A DNA stretch of 64,000 nucleotides from an uncultured Verrucomicrobiales bacterium (GCA_937944055.1 CALDZJ010000042.1:1-64000); one strand, 5' to 3'; shown: positions 44,260-54,936, counted from the stretch's first letter. Numbers and translations: made by a program. The notes: generated by a model not told the origin, from the sequence alone.

Positions 44260-44329
44260 TTTAAAAAACCCGCGCTTTTTGAGTCGACCTTTCTCGCTCC
44301 AAATCGTTGTAAGAACGGGCAAAAACGGA

Positions 44330-44351
44330 CTTTGTGAAATTTTTCACAAAG
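44330..44351 (+). promoter_or_regulatory. CRP/FNR-type palindrome upstream of the atp operon
   Basis: A perfect 10-bp inverted repeat, CTTTGTGAAA-TT-TTTCACAAAG, contains TGTGA-N6-TCACA, the core of CRP-family operators. It is 66 bases upstream of atpB. A possible promoter, TTGATT (44357-44362) and TAAATC (44380-44385) with 17-base spacing, follows it. Confidence 0.5.
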
Positions 44352-44384
44352 AAAACTTGATTGAGAGCGAAGGTCTGAGTAAAT

Positions 44385-44410
44385 CCGCCTCGCCTTAGTC
44401 TTCGAGGCGG
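44385..44410 (+). promoter_or_regulatory. Hairpin directly before the atpB start
   Basis: CCGCCTCG pairs with CGAGGCGG (8 bp, 10-base loop), ending 6 bases before the atpB ATG. With no Shine-Dalgarno visible, the structure may limit translation initiation of subunit a. Confidence 0.45.
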
Positions 44411-44416
44411 CCAGTG

Positions 44417-45313
44417 ATGTGCTTCTTTATCAGATCCTTTTCCCTCGTTTTTGCGATTCTTTTCGCGACAGCCTCATCAAGCATGGCTGCCAGTGGGCAT
44501 GATCATCTTCCCGCCTCTGCCGAGGAAGTTTTCACGATCGGCTCCTTTGTCGTGACCAATTCCATGATCATGGTTTGGATCGTGGCTGCTCTGCTCATCA
44601 TTGTTGCTCAACTCGCGACACGTAATATCTCGATCGTTCCGAAGGGCTTCCAAAACTTCGTCGAGTGGATCGTTGAAAGCCTCCTCAACTTTCTTGGAGG
44701 AATTTTGGGAGAAAAGCTCGCTCGCCGCACCTTCTGGTTCTTCGCGACGATCTTCATTATGATTTTGGCTTCTAACTGGATGGGGCTTTTCCCCGGAGTC
44801 GGAACCATCGGATGGGCGCTCTCTGGCGATGCCATGGACCCTAATGACACTTTCCGCCCTTTCCTCCGTGGCGGTAACGCCGATCTTAATATGACTGGCG
44901 CGATGGCGATCACTTTCGCCCTCCTCTGGTTCTACTGGTCCATCACCGAGACAAGCCTAAAGGACTTTGGTTCGCACATCTTTGCGCCGAAAGGGAATTT
45001 TAAAGGACTCATGCTGATCGGCATGATTGTAATCTTCTTCGCAGTCGGCCTTTTGGAAATCGTCTCCATCGCCTTCCGCCCCGTCGCTTTGATGTTCCGC
45101 CTCTACGGAAACGTTTACGCTGGTGAAAACATGCTGGAATCCATCATGAACACCGTCCCAGTGCCCTGGCTCAAGTGGCTCGCCGTTCTCCCCTTCTACT
45201 TCCTCGAGCTCCTTGTCGGTTTGATCCAGGCCCTCGTTTTCACTCTCCTCTGTGCCGTATTCCTGAAACTCATGTGTGATCACGGTGATCACGACGAAGA
45301 ACACGCCCACTAA
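44417..45313 (+). CDS. atpB: ATP synthase F0 subunit a
   Basis: Membrane stator subunit that, with the c-ring, conducts protons. The 298-residue product from the ATG at 44417 has a signal-like N-terminus (SLVFAILFATASSSMAA), then five to six membrane segments. NWMGLFPGVG and FRLYGNVYAGE are family motifs; the Arg of the latter is the essential proton-relay Arg. An N-terminal His-rich stretch (GHDHLP) and C-terminal HGDHDEEHAH are unusual but common in this phylum. First gene of an operon with the order B-E-F-H-A-G-D-C; no atpI precedes it. Confidence 0.95.
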   Translation: MCFFIRSFSLVFAILFATASSSMAASGHDHLPASAEEVFTIGSFVVTNSMIMVWIVAALLIIVAQLATRNISIVPKGFQNFVEWIVESLLNFLGGILGEKLARRTFWFFATIFIMILASNWMGLFPGVGTIGWALSGDAMDPNDTFRPFLRGGNADLNMTGAMAITFALLWFYWSITETSLKDFGSHIFAPKGNFKGLMLIGMIVIFFAVGLLEIVSIAFRPVALMFRLYGNVYAGENMLESIMNTVPVPWLKWLAVLPFYFLELLVGLIQALVFTLLCAVFLKLMCDHGDHDEEHAH

Positions 45314-45394
45314 ATTTTCCGAACCCTTTCACTGGTATGACCATGGGTAGATAACCGTGGGTGCCATGAATAAACACCAAAACCAAATAATACT

Positions 45395-45616
45395 ATGTTC
45401 AACGAACTCCTCATGTTCCTCTTCGCAGCCATCGAAGGTAAGCTCCACGTCGGTCTCGCCGCTCTCGGATCCGGAATCGGCATCGGCCTTCTCGGAATGA
45501 AAGCAGCTGAAGCCACCGGTCGTAACCCTGGCGCAGCTGGTAACGTTCTTACCATTTCTATCATTCTCGCGGCCCTCATTGAGGGTATCGTGTTCTTCGC
45601 AATCTTCCTTGCGTAA
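45395..45616 (+). CDS. atpE: ATP synthase F0 subunit c
   Basis: Ring-forming proteolipid. The 73-residue hairpin has the Gly-rich first helix LAALGSGIGIGLLGMKAAEATGRNPG and the second helix with the ion-binding Glu in AALIEGIVFFAIFLA. Glu followed by Gly, without the Gln and Ser ligands of sodium-type rings, favours proton coupling. The loop GRNPGAAG is the conserved contact with gamma and epsilon. The start codon ATG is used without a clear Shine-Dalgarno. Confidence 0.96.
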   Translation: MFNELLMFLFAAIEGKLHVGLAALGSGIGIGLLGMKAAEATGRNPGAAGNVLTISIILAALIEGIVFFAIFLA

Positions 45617-45705
45617 GTGAATCATCTTAGCTGGAGGGCTCGCCTCGGGCCCTCCAGCTAGATTCCCACAATTTCTCTCCGAGACTCCCAACCTTTTCTT
45701 CTTTC

Positions 45706-46263
45706 ATGACCGTTCCATCATTCATTTTGCTCGCCGCTGAAGCCACCGAATCCGGTGATAAGCTTGGCGATCTCATTAAGACTTTTGGTGTTCACTGGAG
45801 TCTCTTTGTCTCGCAGCTCGTTTCATTTTTGATCGTCTGCTTCGTTCTCAAGAAGTTCGCATACGGCCCCGTTCTTGAAATGCTCGATAAGCGCCGCAAC
45901 CGCATCGCAGATGGCGAAGCCAAGCTGGAAGAGATTGAGAAAAAGCTTGCTGACAGCGAAAAGGAAAAAGCCGCCCTCCTTGAGAAGGCAAACCTCGACG
46001 CCAAGCGCCTCATCACAGAAGCTAAGGATAGCGCCACAGCCCTCTCTGAGCAGAAAGCGAGTGAAGCCACCTCCCAGGCTCAAATCATTCTCGCCAAGGC
46101 CCAAGAAGCCGCCAAAGCAGAACGCAGCTCCATGGCTGCCGAGCTAAAGCAGGAATTCGGCCGCCTCGTCGTCGCCACCACCTCACAGGTCACTGGCAAA
46201 ACTCTCGACGAGCACGATCAGAAGCGCATCAACGAAGAAGCGGTTCTCAGCATCAACAACTAA
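45706..46263 (+). CDS. atpF: ATP synthase F0 subunit b
   Basis: Peripheral stalk. The 185-residue product has one membrane segment (about residues 26-45, FVSQLVSFLIVCFVLKKF), followed by PVLEMLDKRRNRIADGEAKLEEIEKKLADSEKEKAALLEKA, a long helical coiled-coil typical of b subunits. Only one b-type gene is present. The C-terminus contacts delta. A short acidic N-terminal extension is present before the membrane segment. Confidence 0.94.
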   Translation: MTVPSFILLAAEATESGDKLGDLIKTFGVHWSLFVSQLVSFLIVCFVLKKFAYGPVLEMLDKRRNRIADGEAKLEEIEKKLADSEKEKAALLEKANLDAKRLITEAKDSATALSEQKASEATSQAQIILAKAQEAAKAERSSMAAELKQEFGRLVVATTSQVTGKTLDEHDQKRINEEAVLSINN

Positions 46264-46281
46264 TTTTTAGATCGCACTCAG

Positions 46282-46674
46282 ATGAAAGTCTCTAAGGCCG
46301 CACAAAGCACCGCTCGCCGCATCTTCCGCCTCTGCTCGCAGAATGGAGAGATGAACGAAGCGCATCTTCGTGCCGCCATCGCCAAGCTTTCCTCTGAAAA
46401 ACCCCGTGGTTACCGCGGCATGCTTCAGGCTCTCCGTCGCCTCATCCGCGCGGAACTCGCCGAGAAGCAAGTCACCGTTGAGAGTGCCTCGCACCTCGAT
46501 CAGATGACCATGACCACTCTTGAGAATTCCCTCCGTCAACAATACGGACAGGACCTCGTCTTCAATTTCAAAACAACCCCCGACCTCCTCGGTGGTATGC
46601 GCGTCCGCGTAGGAAACGATGTCTTTGACGGTTCGGTCAAAGCCCGCCTCGCTCGCCTCGCTGATTCCCTCTAA
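46282..46674 (+). CDS. atpH: ATP synthase F1 subunit delta, shortened
   Basis: Joins the F1 head to the b stalk. Only 130 residues against about 175-180 in E. coli. The C-terminal domain is intact: TTPDLLGGMRVRVGNDVFDGSVKARLARL, the delta signature. The N-terminal helical bundle that binds the alpha crown is clearly reduced; the start at 46282 is the only reasonable one because atpF ends 18 bases earlier. Position between atpF and atpA confirms the identity. Confidence 0.9.
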   Translation: MKVSKAAQSTARRIFRLCSQNGEMNEAHLRAAIAKLSSEKPRGYRGMLQALRRLIRAELAEKQVTVESASHLDQMTMTTLENSLRQQYGQDLVFNFKTTPDLLGGMRVRVGNDVFDGSVKARLARLADSL

Positions 46675-46714
46675 ACCTCTCCTCCTTCACTAAACTCTCT
46701 CACTATAATTTGTT

Positions 46715-48247
46715 ATGAGCACCATCCTCCAGGAACTGGAAGCCCAAATCGCGAACGTCTCAACGTCCGTTGAAAAAACCAATATCGGCATCGTCCGTGA
46801 AACCGGTGACGGAGTCGCCAAAGTCGAAGGTCTCAGCGACGCCCAGCTGAACGAGATGATCGAGTTCCCCGGTGGACTCACTGGTCTCGCCCTCAACCTT
46901 GAGGAAGGCGAAGTCGGAGTTGTATTCCTCGGTGACGGAAAGCACATCACCGAAGGAATGGAGTGCCGCACCACTGGTAAGCTCCTCTCGATTCCGGTCG
47001 GAGAAAACTTCCTCGGTCGCGTTGTTAATACTCTCGCCGAGCCTATCGACGGAAAAGGTGACGTTGCCGCAGCTGCTCAATATCCTGTTGAGAAAATTGC
47101 TCCTGGTATCATTAAGCGTAAGTCAGTTTCCGTTCCACTTCAGACTGGTATTTCATCCATCGACGCCATGATCCCCATCGGTCGTGGTCAGCGTGAGCTG
47201 ATCATTGGTGACCGTTCTACTGGTAAGACCACCATCGCGATCGACACCATCATTTCTCAGGCCAACCAGAACAAGGCCGCCGCGGAAGGTCGCCTAAAAG
47301 ATCACAAGCCTGTCTACTGTGTCTACGTCGCAATCGGCCAGAAACAGTCCAACGTTGCTCGTATCGTCTCGACTCTCGAAGAGGCCGGCGCTCTCGACAA
47401 CACCATCATCGTCAACGCTTCCGCTTCGGATTCTGCGACCAACCAGTTCCTCGCTCCTTACTCCGGTTGTGCTCTTGCTGAGTATCTCATGGACCAAGGC
47501 AAGGACGTCCTCATCGTCTTTGATGACCTCTCTAAGCAAGCGGTTGCTTATCGTCAGGTGTCTCTCATTCTTCGTCGCCCATCTGGTCGTGAAGCTTATC
47601 CTGGTGATGTTTTCTACCTTCACTCACGTCTCCTTGAGCGTTCTGCGCGTCTCTCCGAGAAAGAGGGTGGTGGTTCACTCACCGCTCTTCCAATCATCGA
47701 GACTCAAGCGGGTGACGTTTCGGCCTACATTCCGACCAACGTGATTTCCATTACGGATGGTCAGATCTTCCTAGAGACCGACCTCTTCTACCAAGGCATC
47801 CGCCCTGCCATTTCCGTGGGTCTCTCCGTTTCTCGTGTGGGATCTGCTGCTCAAACCAAGGCCATCAAAAAGGTCTCTGGAACGACTAAGCTCGACCTCG
47901 CTCAGTTCCGCGAGCTGCAGGCCTTCGCCCAGTTCGGTTCTGATCTCGATGACGCCACTAAGGGCAAGATCAACCGTGGTCAGCGCATTGTTGAGCTCTT
48001 CAAGCAGAACCAATACTCACCTCTCTCGATGGAGATGGAAGTTGCCGTTCTCTGGGCCATGCAAAACGGCCACTTTGACGACGTTGAAGTTGAGCGCGTG
48101 AAAGAGTGCCAAGCCGCACTTGAGGAATTCCTCACCACTCGTAAGGCCGACCTCCTTCAGAGCATCGCTGATGAGAAGGCTCTCTCCGACGCGATCAACG
48201 ACGGCCTCAAATCCGCTCTCGAAGACTTCAAAGGCAGCTGGAAATAA
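46715..48247 (+). CDS. atpA: ATP synthase F1 subunit alpha
   Basis: Non-catalytic nucleotide-binding subunit of the hexameric head. The 510-residue length is canonical. It contains the Walker [15 protein letters not shown], the [16 protein letters not shown] segment, [42 protein letters not shown] and [14 protein letters not shown], all diagnostic. The N-terminal helix ([14 protein letters not shown]) binds delta. Fifth gene of the operon. Confidence 0.98.
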   Translation: MSTILQELEAQIANVSTSVEKTNIGIVRETGDGVAKVEGLSDAQLNEMIEFPGGLTGLALNLEEGEVGVVFLGDGKHITEGMECRTTGKLLSIPVGENFLGRVVNTLAEPIDGKGDVAAAAQYPVEKIAPGIIKRKSVSVPLQTGISSIDAMIPIGRGQRELIIGDRSTGKTTIAIDTIISQANQNKAAAEGRLKDHKPVYCVYVAIGQKQSNVARIVSTLEEAGALDNTIIVNASASDSATNQFLAPYSGCALAEYLMDQGKDVLIVFDDLSKQAVAYRQVSLILRRPSGREAYPGDVFYLHSRLLERSARLSEKEGGGSLTALPIIETQAGDVSAYIPTNVISITDGQIFLETDLFYQGIRPAISVGLSVSRVGSAAQTKAIKKVSGTTKLDLAQFRELQAFAQFGSDLDDATKGKINRGQRIVELFKQNQYSPLSMEMEVAVLWAMQNGHFDDVEVERVKECQAALEEFLTTRKADLLQSIADEKALSDAINDGLKSALEDFKGSWK

Positions 48248-48314
48248 GTCCGCTCACTAGAACGGTAAGCTCCCCCCATTCACTCAATCACTCATAACTC
48301 GGTAACTTTTCCTC

Positions 48315-49211
48315 ATGGCCAACCTTCGTGACATCCGCCGCCGTATTAAGTCGGTTAAGAGCACCTCGCAGATCACCAAAGCGATGGAGCTGGTGTCTGC
48401 CGCGAAGATGAAAAAAGCGCAGGACCAAGCGCTTGCCGGGCGCGACTACGCCGACAAGCTCAACAAGGTCCTCGTCAACCTCAAGGCCAACACGGATGAG
48501 GAATCCCACCCTCTTCTTGGGCAACGGGAAGGTGGCAAGGAGCTCATGCTCGTGATCTCCACCGGACGTGGACTTTGCGGTGGTCTCAACACCAACCTTC
48601 TTAAGAAAGTTCGCGCTGAAGAATCTGAGGGAGTCGAGTATGTCACCGTTGGCAAGAAGCTGCGTGTCTCTCTCGCCAAAGCCGGCGGGAACATCGTCAC
48701 CGATTGGGATGTCGAGGACCCCGTTCCCTTTAACGATGCTAAGCCAATCGCGAAGTTCCTCACTGAGAAATTCCTCAGCGGAGAGTTCGACAAAATCAGC
48801 GTGGCTTTCAACAACTTCGTCAGCACCTTGACCCAGACTCCTGAGGTCTTCCAACTCCTCCCCATTCAGTCGGGCGATCTTGGAGAAAAGCAGGACTATG
48901 AAGGTGTGGGCACAGACGAAATCGGCGAGACCGATAGCGCATCAGCCCTCAATATGGACTACGAGTTCGAGCCCAGCGCCGAGGGTGTGCTCGATAAACT
49001 CCTTCCGCTTTACATCAATTTCCAGATCTACCAAATGTTAGTCGAGGCCCGTGCTTCTGAGCACTCGGCCCGGATGGTCGCCATGAAGGCTGCAACCGAT
49101 AATGCTAACAGCATGGTGAAAGATCTCACTCTCGAATACAACAAGGCGCGTCAGGCCGCAATTACTGCCGAGCTTCTTGAAATCACCACCGCTATGAAAG
49201 CGATGGAGTAA
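48315..49211 (+). CDS. atpG: ATP synthase F1 subunit gamma
   Basis: Central rotor shaft. The 298-residue product begins MANLRDIRRRIKSVKSTSQITKAMELVSAAKM, the conserved N-terminal coiled helix, and ends ATDNANSMVKDLTLEYNKARQAAITAELLEI, the matching C-terminal helix. STGRGLCGGLNTNL in the globular part is conserved. No cysteine-containing regulatory insert of the chloroplast kind is present. Confidence 0.97.
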   Translation: MANLRDIRRRIKSVKSTSQITKAMELVSAAKMKKAQDQALAGRDYADKLNKVLVNLKANTDEESHPLLGQREGGKELMLVISTGRGLCGGLNTNLLKKVRAEESEGVEYVTVGKKLRVSLAKAGGNIVTDWDVEDPVPFNDAKPIAKFLTEKFLSGEFDKISVAFNNFVSTLTQTPEVFQLLPIQSGDLGEKQDYEGVGTDEIGETDSASALNMDYEFEPSAEGVLDKLLPLYINFQIYQMLVEARASEHSARMVAMKAATDNANSMVKDLTLEYNKARQAAITAELLEITTAMKAME

Positions 49212-49280
49212 GCCAATTCATTTCTTATCCTCTCTTTTCACAACCTAAGTCCTGCCACACTGTCAAACTGCCACACTTAA

Positions 49281-50705
<1,425 letters not shown>

Positions 50706-50731
50706 TTCTCCAGCTTTAGTTTTAAAATCCC

Positions 50732-51136
50732 ATGCCATTTCAACTCGATATCGTGACCCCGGAAAAGACTATCTTCTCCGACACCGTAGACGACGTCTAC
50801 CTTCCCGGTAGCGAGGGTGAGATGGGGATTTTATCAATGCATGCCGCGATGGTGGCCCCTTTGTCGCCTGGTGAACTCCGCTATCTCAAGGATGGTAAGA
50901 TTGAAGAACTCGCCGTTGGTGAGGGCTTCGTGGAGGTTTCCGATGATAAGGTTTCCGTCTTGATCGATCTTGCGGTCGGAGAAGACGCGATTGATGAATC
51001 ACAAGTGGAAGAAGCCATGAAGCGGGCCCAAGACGCCCTCGCAGGTGTCTCAGATGATCACGATGAAATGGCGGCCCTGCAAGTCGTGATCGCGAAGTCT
51101 GAAGCCATGCTCAAGCTGAAGCGGAAGAGGCACTAA
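50732..51136 (+). CDS. atpC: ATP synthase F1 subunit epsilon
   Basis: Rotor and inhibitory subunit. The 134-residue product opens MPFQLDIVTPEKTIFSDTVDDVYLPGSEGEMGIL, the beta-sandwich signature, and has a C-terminal helical hairpin (about residues 90-134) that can insert into F1. It ends the operon; an intrinsic terminator lies 33 bases after the stop. Confidence 0.95.
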   Translation: MPFQLDIVTPEKTIFSDTVDDVYLPGSEGEMGILSMHAAMVAPLSPGELRYLKDGKIEELAVGEGFVEVSDDKVSVLIDLAVGEDAIDESQVEEAMKRAQDALAGVSDDHDEMAALQVVIAKSEAMLKLKRKRH

Positions 51137-51168
51137 ACCGCCCTCCCTTCTTCTTTTATTTTCTTAAG

Positions 51169-51200
51169 AATGGCGACCTCTTTGGGGCGCCATTTTTTTT
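51169..51200 (+). terminator. Rho-independent terminator of the atp operon
   Basis: AATGGCG (51169-51175) and CGCCATT (51188-51194) form a stem with a 12-base loop, followed by a run of T to 51200. Confidence 0.9.
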
Positions 51201-51313
51201 GGCGTTATTGAAGATCGTTCTCTTCAAGTCAGCACCCTGCATCGTCGCCGCAAAGTCTGGGCATGACATTTGCGCGTTTCTCGCTATCTTCGCGTAAGCC
51301 CCCCTTACAAATT

Positions 51314-52828
51314 ATGAATGATACCTTTAAACGGGTGGTTTTACTTTGCCTCGTCTTCGTGGCTGCCTTTTTTTCCGTCCATGTTTTTCGCGCTTGGCGC
51401 GGGGGTTACCCTATTTTTGGGCTTAAGCCGAAGGCGGAAACGAGCCAATTCTCCCCGGAGCATGCCACCCTTCAGACGGAGCCCGCGATAGATCCTAGCA
51501 AAGTGACAGGCCTCATTCGGCAGAATGATGAGATGATCGATTTAGTGGATCGTGTCACTCCTGCGGTGGTTAGTATTGATACGCAGATCTTGAAAAAGGA
51601 ACGCGTGCTCGATCCTTTCCGAGGTCAGATCTTCGAGCGTGACCGCGTCACTCCGGGCTTAGGTTCCGGCGTGATCGTCTCCGAGGAAGGTCACATTATC
51701 ACCAATCATCACGTCATTGAGGGGCACCAAAAAATCCGCGTCACCTTGCACGATGGCCGCTCGCTTCCGGCAGTTTTGGTGAACTCAGATAAGCTCCTCG
51801 ATATCGCGGTTCTGCGGATCAAGAGCAGTCAAGAGGGTGAGCGATTTAGCGCGCTGAAGTTTGCGGACTCAGATCAGGTGCGCGTTGGACAACTCGCGAT
51901 TGCGGTGGGAAATCCCTACGGTCTCGGCGAATCGGTGACGGTCGGTCATATTTCAGGCCGTGACCGCTCACTTTCGGATGGTCAGCGTGATCTCTTTCAG
52001 ACTGATGCGGCCATTAATCCCGGTAATTCCGGCGGCCCTTTGTTAAATCACCTCGGCGAGATTATCGCGATCAATGCCTCCATTTATAGTGAAGATCGTG
52101 AGAACCCCGGCTTTCAGGGGATCGGGTTTTCCATCCCCTCGAACGAGGTGAAACGCACGATGGAGTATATTTTGAAAAAGGGCCGCCCGGTCCATGGTTA
52201 TCTTGGTCTAGAGGCTCGGGATCTTAATAACTACTTCCGCAGCGTCTTTAACTACCGCGGTCAAGGCGTGGTGGTCTGGGGGGTCACTCCCGGTTCTCCG
52301 GCTGATGCGGCGGGCTTAAAGCCCTACGATATTATTACCGCATACCGAGGTGAGGGAGTGCAATCCACCAAGGGTTTCATTGGTCGAGTGCAAAGGTCAG
52401 AGGTCGGCTCGGAGGCGATCATCAGCATTTGGCGGGGGAATAACTCCCTTAATTTGACTTCCGTGGTGGGCGAGGCGAATCCCTATCGCGTCGTTGAGAA
52501 AATCCCAGAAAGCGGGAGGCTCGCCTCGGATGATGCCATTTTACACACCATCGGAATCTCGGTCCGTAATCTTCCCACCACTCGGGTTCGTGGGGGAGTT
52601 CTCGTCACACAGGTGAAGCCCGATAGCCTAGGAGCGAAAGTTGGCATTCGTCCCAATGATTTTCTTCTGGAAATTAATGGAGCGCGCATTCGTAGTGATA
52701 AGGACTTCTATCTAAGACTTGTTGCGGCCTCGGCGGTGCGACCCACCGAGATACGCGTTTACCGTGGTAATGCCAGCCAGCTCGTGGTCATTCCGGCGAT
52801 TCCCCGCACCAAAGGCCCGACTAATTAA
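51314..52828 (+). CDS. HtrA/DegP-type serine protease with two PDZ domains
   Basis: Envelope quality-control protease. The 504-residue form from the ATG at 51314 has a membrane anchor or signal (about residues 6-25, RVVLLCLVFVAAFFSVHVF). Catalytic triad: His133 in TNHHVIEG, Asp163 in LLDIAVLR, Ser239 in NPGNSGGPL. Two PDZ domains follow (about 285-375 and 405-500), with GSPADAAGLKPYDII and GAKVGIRPNDFLLEING as their cores. The gene follows the atp terminator and precedes the OmpA-like gene by 43 bases. No LA loop of E. coli DegP is seen, so it is closer to DegS/DegQ in the protease domain. Confidence 0.93.
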   Translation: MNDTFKRVVLLCLVFVAAFFSVHVFRAWRGGYPIFGLKPKAETSQFSPEHATLQTEPAIDPSKVTGLIRQNDEMIDLVDRVTPAVVSIDTQILKKERVLDPFRGQIFERDRVTPGLGSGVIVSEEGHIITNHHVIEGHQKIRVTLHDGRSLPAVLVNSDKLLDIAVLRIKSSQEGERFSALKFADSDQVRVGQLAIAVGNPYGLGESVTVGHISGRDRSLSDGQRDLFQTDAAINPGNSGGPLLNHLGEIIAINASIYSEDRENPGFQGIGFSIPSNEVKRTMEYILKKGRPVHGYLGLEARDLNNYFRSVFNYRGQGVVVWGVTPGSPADAAGLKPYDIITAYRGEGVQSTKGFIGRVQRSEVGSEAIISIWRGNNSLNLTSVVGEANPYRVVEKIPESGRLASDDAILHTIGISVRNLPTTRVRGGVLVTQVKPDSLGAKVGIRPNDFLLEINGARIRSDKDFYLRLVAASAVRPTEIRVYRGNASQLVVIPAIPRTKGPTN

Positions 52829-52871
52829 CAATTCCTCATTTCTCTTAACTGCCCTCCCCCTCCAAAAAAAT

Positions 52872-54338
52872 ATGAGCTCATACGACTCTTACGAACCACG
52901 TTCCAAATTCGGTCTTTACGTTTTTCTCGCCTTCATTCTGGCGGCCCTCATCGGGGTCAGCATTTTCTTCACTCAGTGCAGTGGCTCGGATGACTCCGCA
53001 GCGAGTTCCTCTGGCAGCACTCAGAAGGAAGTCATGGTCAATGGGGTAGAAGGTGAAACATCAAATGAGATTGATCCCTTCAATGCGGAGTCAGGGGACT
53101 CTGAGCAATCAGTAGATGACACAGCTCCGAAGGACACCGTGAGCCCAGCCACTCCTGAGCAGACGCTCGTCGATGCTGGCATGGGCGTCTCCGAGTTGAA
53201 CCCCGAGACTCTTCTTAAAAAAATCGGACAATCGCTTGAGGATTCTAATTTAGAAGAGCTCACGCTCTTACTCGGCGGAGAGAGCTTGACCCAGAGCCAG
53301 CTCAAGGGGCTGCAAGCGCTCTCAGAAAAGGGCGATTACCGCCTCAGTTCCGTGGATCCCTTCACCGAGATTGGAGAGCTGGAGGCGAATCGGCGCTCAC
53401 GCTGGGCCCTCAATCTAGAGCCGAAGCTCAATAAGGAAGGAGCGCAGGGGGACGAGGCTGAGGACTCTTCTGGAGGAGAACAAGGCACGCGCATCTACTT
53501 CGACCTTCTCCGCGATGAGAACGGAAAATGGGCGGTCGAAAAACTCAAGATCCCCGAAGTGGCGAGCCCAGTGGCAACGCCGTCCTCGGCTCTTTTTTCT
53601 GATTCACTTGGGGTGACCGATTCCTTTCTCCAAGCCGTCTTGGCGCAGAACTTTGATGAGGCGAAGTCCTTCGTTGATTCCGAGAAAGTCTCGGATGCTA
53701 AGATTGCTGGGCTCTGCATCATTTTTGAGGAGGCGAGGTATCAGCTGCGCGCTAGCAAGCCGTTGCGTGCGATGTTTAATCGCGAACTCACCGCCGGTTT
53801 TGTAGCTCATGTCCAAGATGAGAGCGGGGCTAAAGCTGCAGATTTTGGCATGACGCTAGCACGCAGGGCCGCAGAGCAGCCATGGCTGGTGAACGAGGTA
53901 AACTTAGACTCCCTGCTGGCAGATTACGCTGATCGGGTCGCTGGGGGAGATGTGCACTTCACCCCTCTCGTCAAGAATCCTGCCGGTGGAGATACCCTGA
54001 TTCTCTACTTCGGCTTTGATGAAGATGGCCTCACTCCCCGCACGGAAAGGCAGCTCGATATTGTCGCTGGTCTCCTCAAGCTCGATCCCTCTAAAAAGCT
54101 CACTCTCTCAGGCCATACCGATGCCTTAGGCTCGGATGAATATAATGAGAGGCTCTCTGGAAATCGCGCCGGATCAGTCGAAAAATACCTCCTGAGTGTG
54201 GGAGTGCCGCCTGAGCAGATTATTGCGCTCGCGGAAGGTGAGGCGAAGCCCCGGCGGCCAAATTCCACGGAAGATGGAGAGGATAACCCGACGGGCCGCC
54301 GCGCAAATCGCCGGACTGAGATTTACCTCGATTTTTAG
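52872..54338 (+). CDS. Membrane-anchored OmpA-family protein
   Basis: 488 residues from the ATG at 52872 (MSSYDSYEPRSKFG). A single membrane segment (about residues 15-36) is followed by a long Ser/Glu-rich acidic linker, a central region with two similar halves (EDSNLEELTLLLGGESLTQSQLKGLQALSEKGDYRL and AQNFDEAKSFVDSEKVSDAKIAGLCIIFEEARYQL), and a C-terminal OmpA-like peptidoglycan-binding domain (FGFDEDGLTPRTERQLDIVAGLL, GHTDALGSDEYNERLSGNRA, RRANRRTEIYLDF). It has no beta-barrel, so it probably tethers the inner membrane to the cell wall. The upstream open frame inside htrA is ignored. Confidence 0.85.
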   Translation: MSSYDSYEPRSKFGLYVFLAFILAALIGVSIFFTQCSGSDDSAASSSGSTQKEVMVNGVEGETSNEIDPFNAESGDSEQSVDDTAPKDTVSPATPEQTLVDAGMGVSELNPETLLKKIGQSLEDSNLEELTLLLGGESLTQSQLKGLQALSEKGDYRLSSVDPFTEIGELEANRRSRWALNLEPKLNKEGAQGDEAEDSSGGEQGTRIYFDLLRDENGKWAVEKLKIPEVASPVATPSSALFSDSLGVTDSFLQAVLAQNFDEAKSFVDSEKVSDAKIAGLCIIFEEARYQLRASKPLRAMFNRELTAGFVAHVQDESGAKAADFGMTLARRAAEQPWLVNEVNLDSLLADYADRVAGGDVHFTPLVKNPAGGDTLILYFGFDEDGLTPRTERQLDIVAGLLKLDPSKKLTLSGHTDALGSDEYNERLSGNRAGSVEKYLLSVGVPPEQIIALAEGEAKPRRPNSTEDGEDNPTGRRANRRTEIYLDF

Positions 54339-54365
54339 TTCTCTCTCTTCGCTGGAGAGAGAGAA
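54339..54365 (+). terminator. Hairpin after the OmpA-like gene
   Basis: TTCTCTCTC and GAGAGAGAA form a stem of about 12 pairs starting at the stop codon. No T-run follows, so it is only a possible terminator. Confidence 0.45.
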
Positions 54366-54366
54366 A

Positions 54367-54390
54367 GTAGCTGAAAGCTCTAGCTTTCGC
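54367..54390 (+). repeat. REP-like hairpin, copy 3, GTAG-headed, plus orientation
   Basis: GTAGCTGAAAGC-TCTA-GCTTTCGC: the same unit as copy 1 read on the plus strand. It forms an inverted pair with copy 4. Confidence 0.75.
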
Positions 54391-54405
54391 TTGGTGGGGG
54401 GGATT

Positions 54406-54432
54406 CCGAAAGCGGGGGCTTTCGGCTACGGG
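54406..54432 (-). repeat. REP-like hairpin, copy 4, GTAG-headed, minus orientation
   Basis: CCGAAAGC-GGGG-GCTTTCGG then CTACGGG on the plus strand, so the GTAG head is on the minus strand. It faces copy 3 across a 15-base spacer, a BIME-like arrangement. Confidence 0.78.
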
Positions 54433-54537
54433 TTTCATGGTCTGGTGCGGAGGAGTTCTTGATCGTGAACCTTGCTGTGAGATGGGATATTTTTTGGGAA
54501 CTGACATTTGTGAGGCGATGAGGTTAGCGTAGCTAGG

Positions 54538-54837
54538 ATGAAATTTGCCGGTATCAAGGGGGGGAGTTTGGGGGTGATGAGTTTTATGCTTTTGGCTTGT
54601 GGTGATTCTAAGGATCAGGTGGGGGAGATCGATCGCCTGGAGGGGAAGGTTGAGGATTTGGAGGGAAGGCTCGGAGAGCTGGATGCGGGGTTCCAGGATG
54701 TGATGGAGGCTTTGCATCATTTGGGATTCGAGATTGAGGATTTCCGGAGGGAGAATTGGCAAATGAATGTGCCAGATGTGGAGGATCACTTTGAGGAGTT
54801 AAAGCGGGTGGCTTCTCTGTTGGAGGAGAAATTTTAG
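54538..54837 (+). CDS. Coiled-coil lipoprotein
   Basis: 99 residues. Lipobox LLAC (about residues 18-21) follows a signal starting MKFAGIKGGSLGVMSFM. The mature part is a heptad-like helix, GEIDRLEGKVEDLEGRLGELDAGFQDVMEALHHLG, resembling Lpp-like or YbgF-like coiled-coils, then a polar tail. No specific function recognised. It lies about 100 bases past the REP pair and is probably monocistronic. Confidence 0.7.
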   Translation: MKFAGIKGGSLGVMSFMLLACGDSKDQVGEIDRLEGKVEDLEGRLGELDAGFQDVMEALHHLGFEIEDFRRENWQMNVPDVEDHFEELKRVASLLEEKF

Positions 54838-54936
54838 CGTGCGGTTCTTTTTTAAGAGATTACAGGGAGGGTTAGGGAATGGATTCGGTGAATCCTTTGC
54901 TTGAGTCGAGAGGGTGATTTCATAGTTTTTTTGCAG

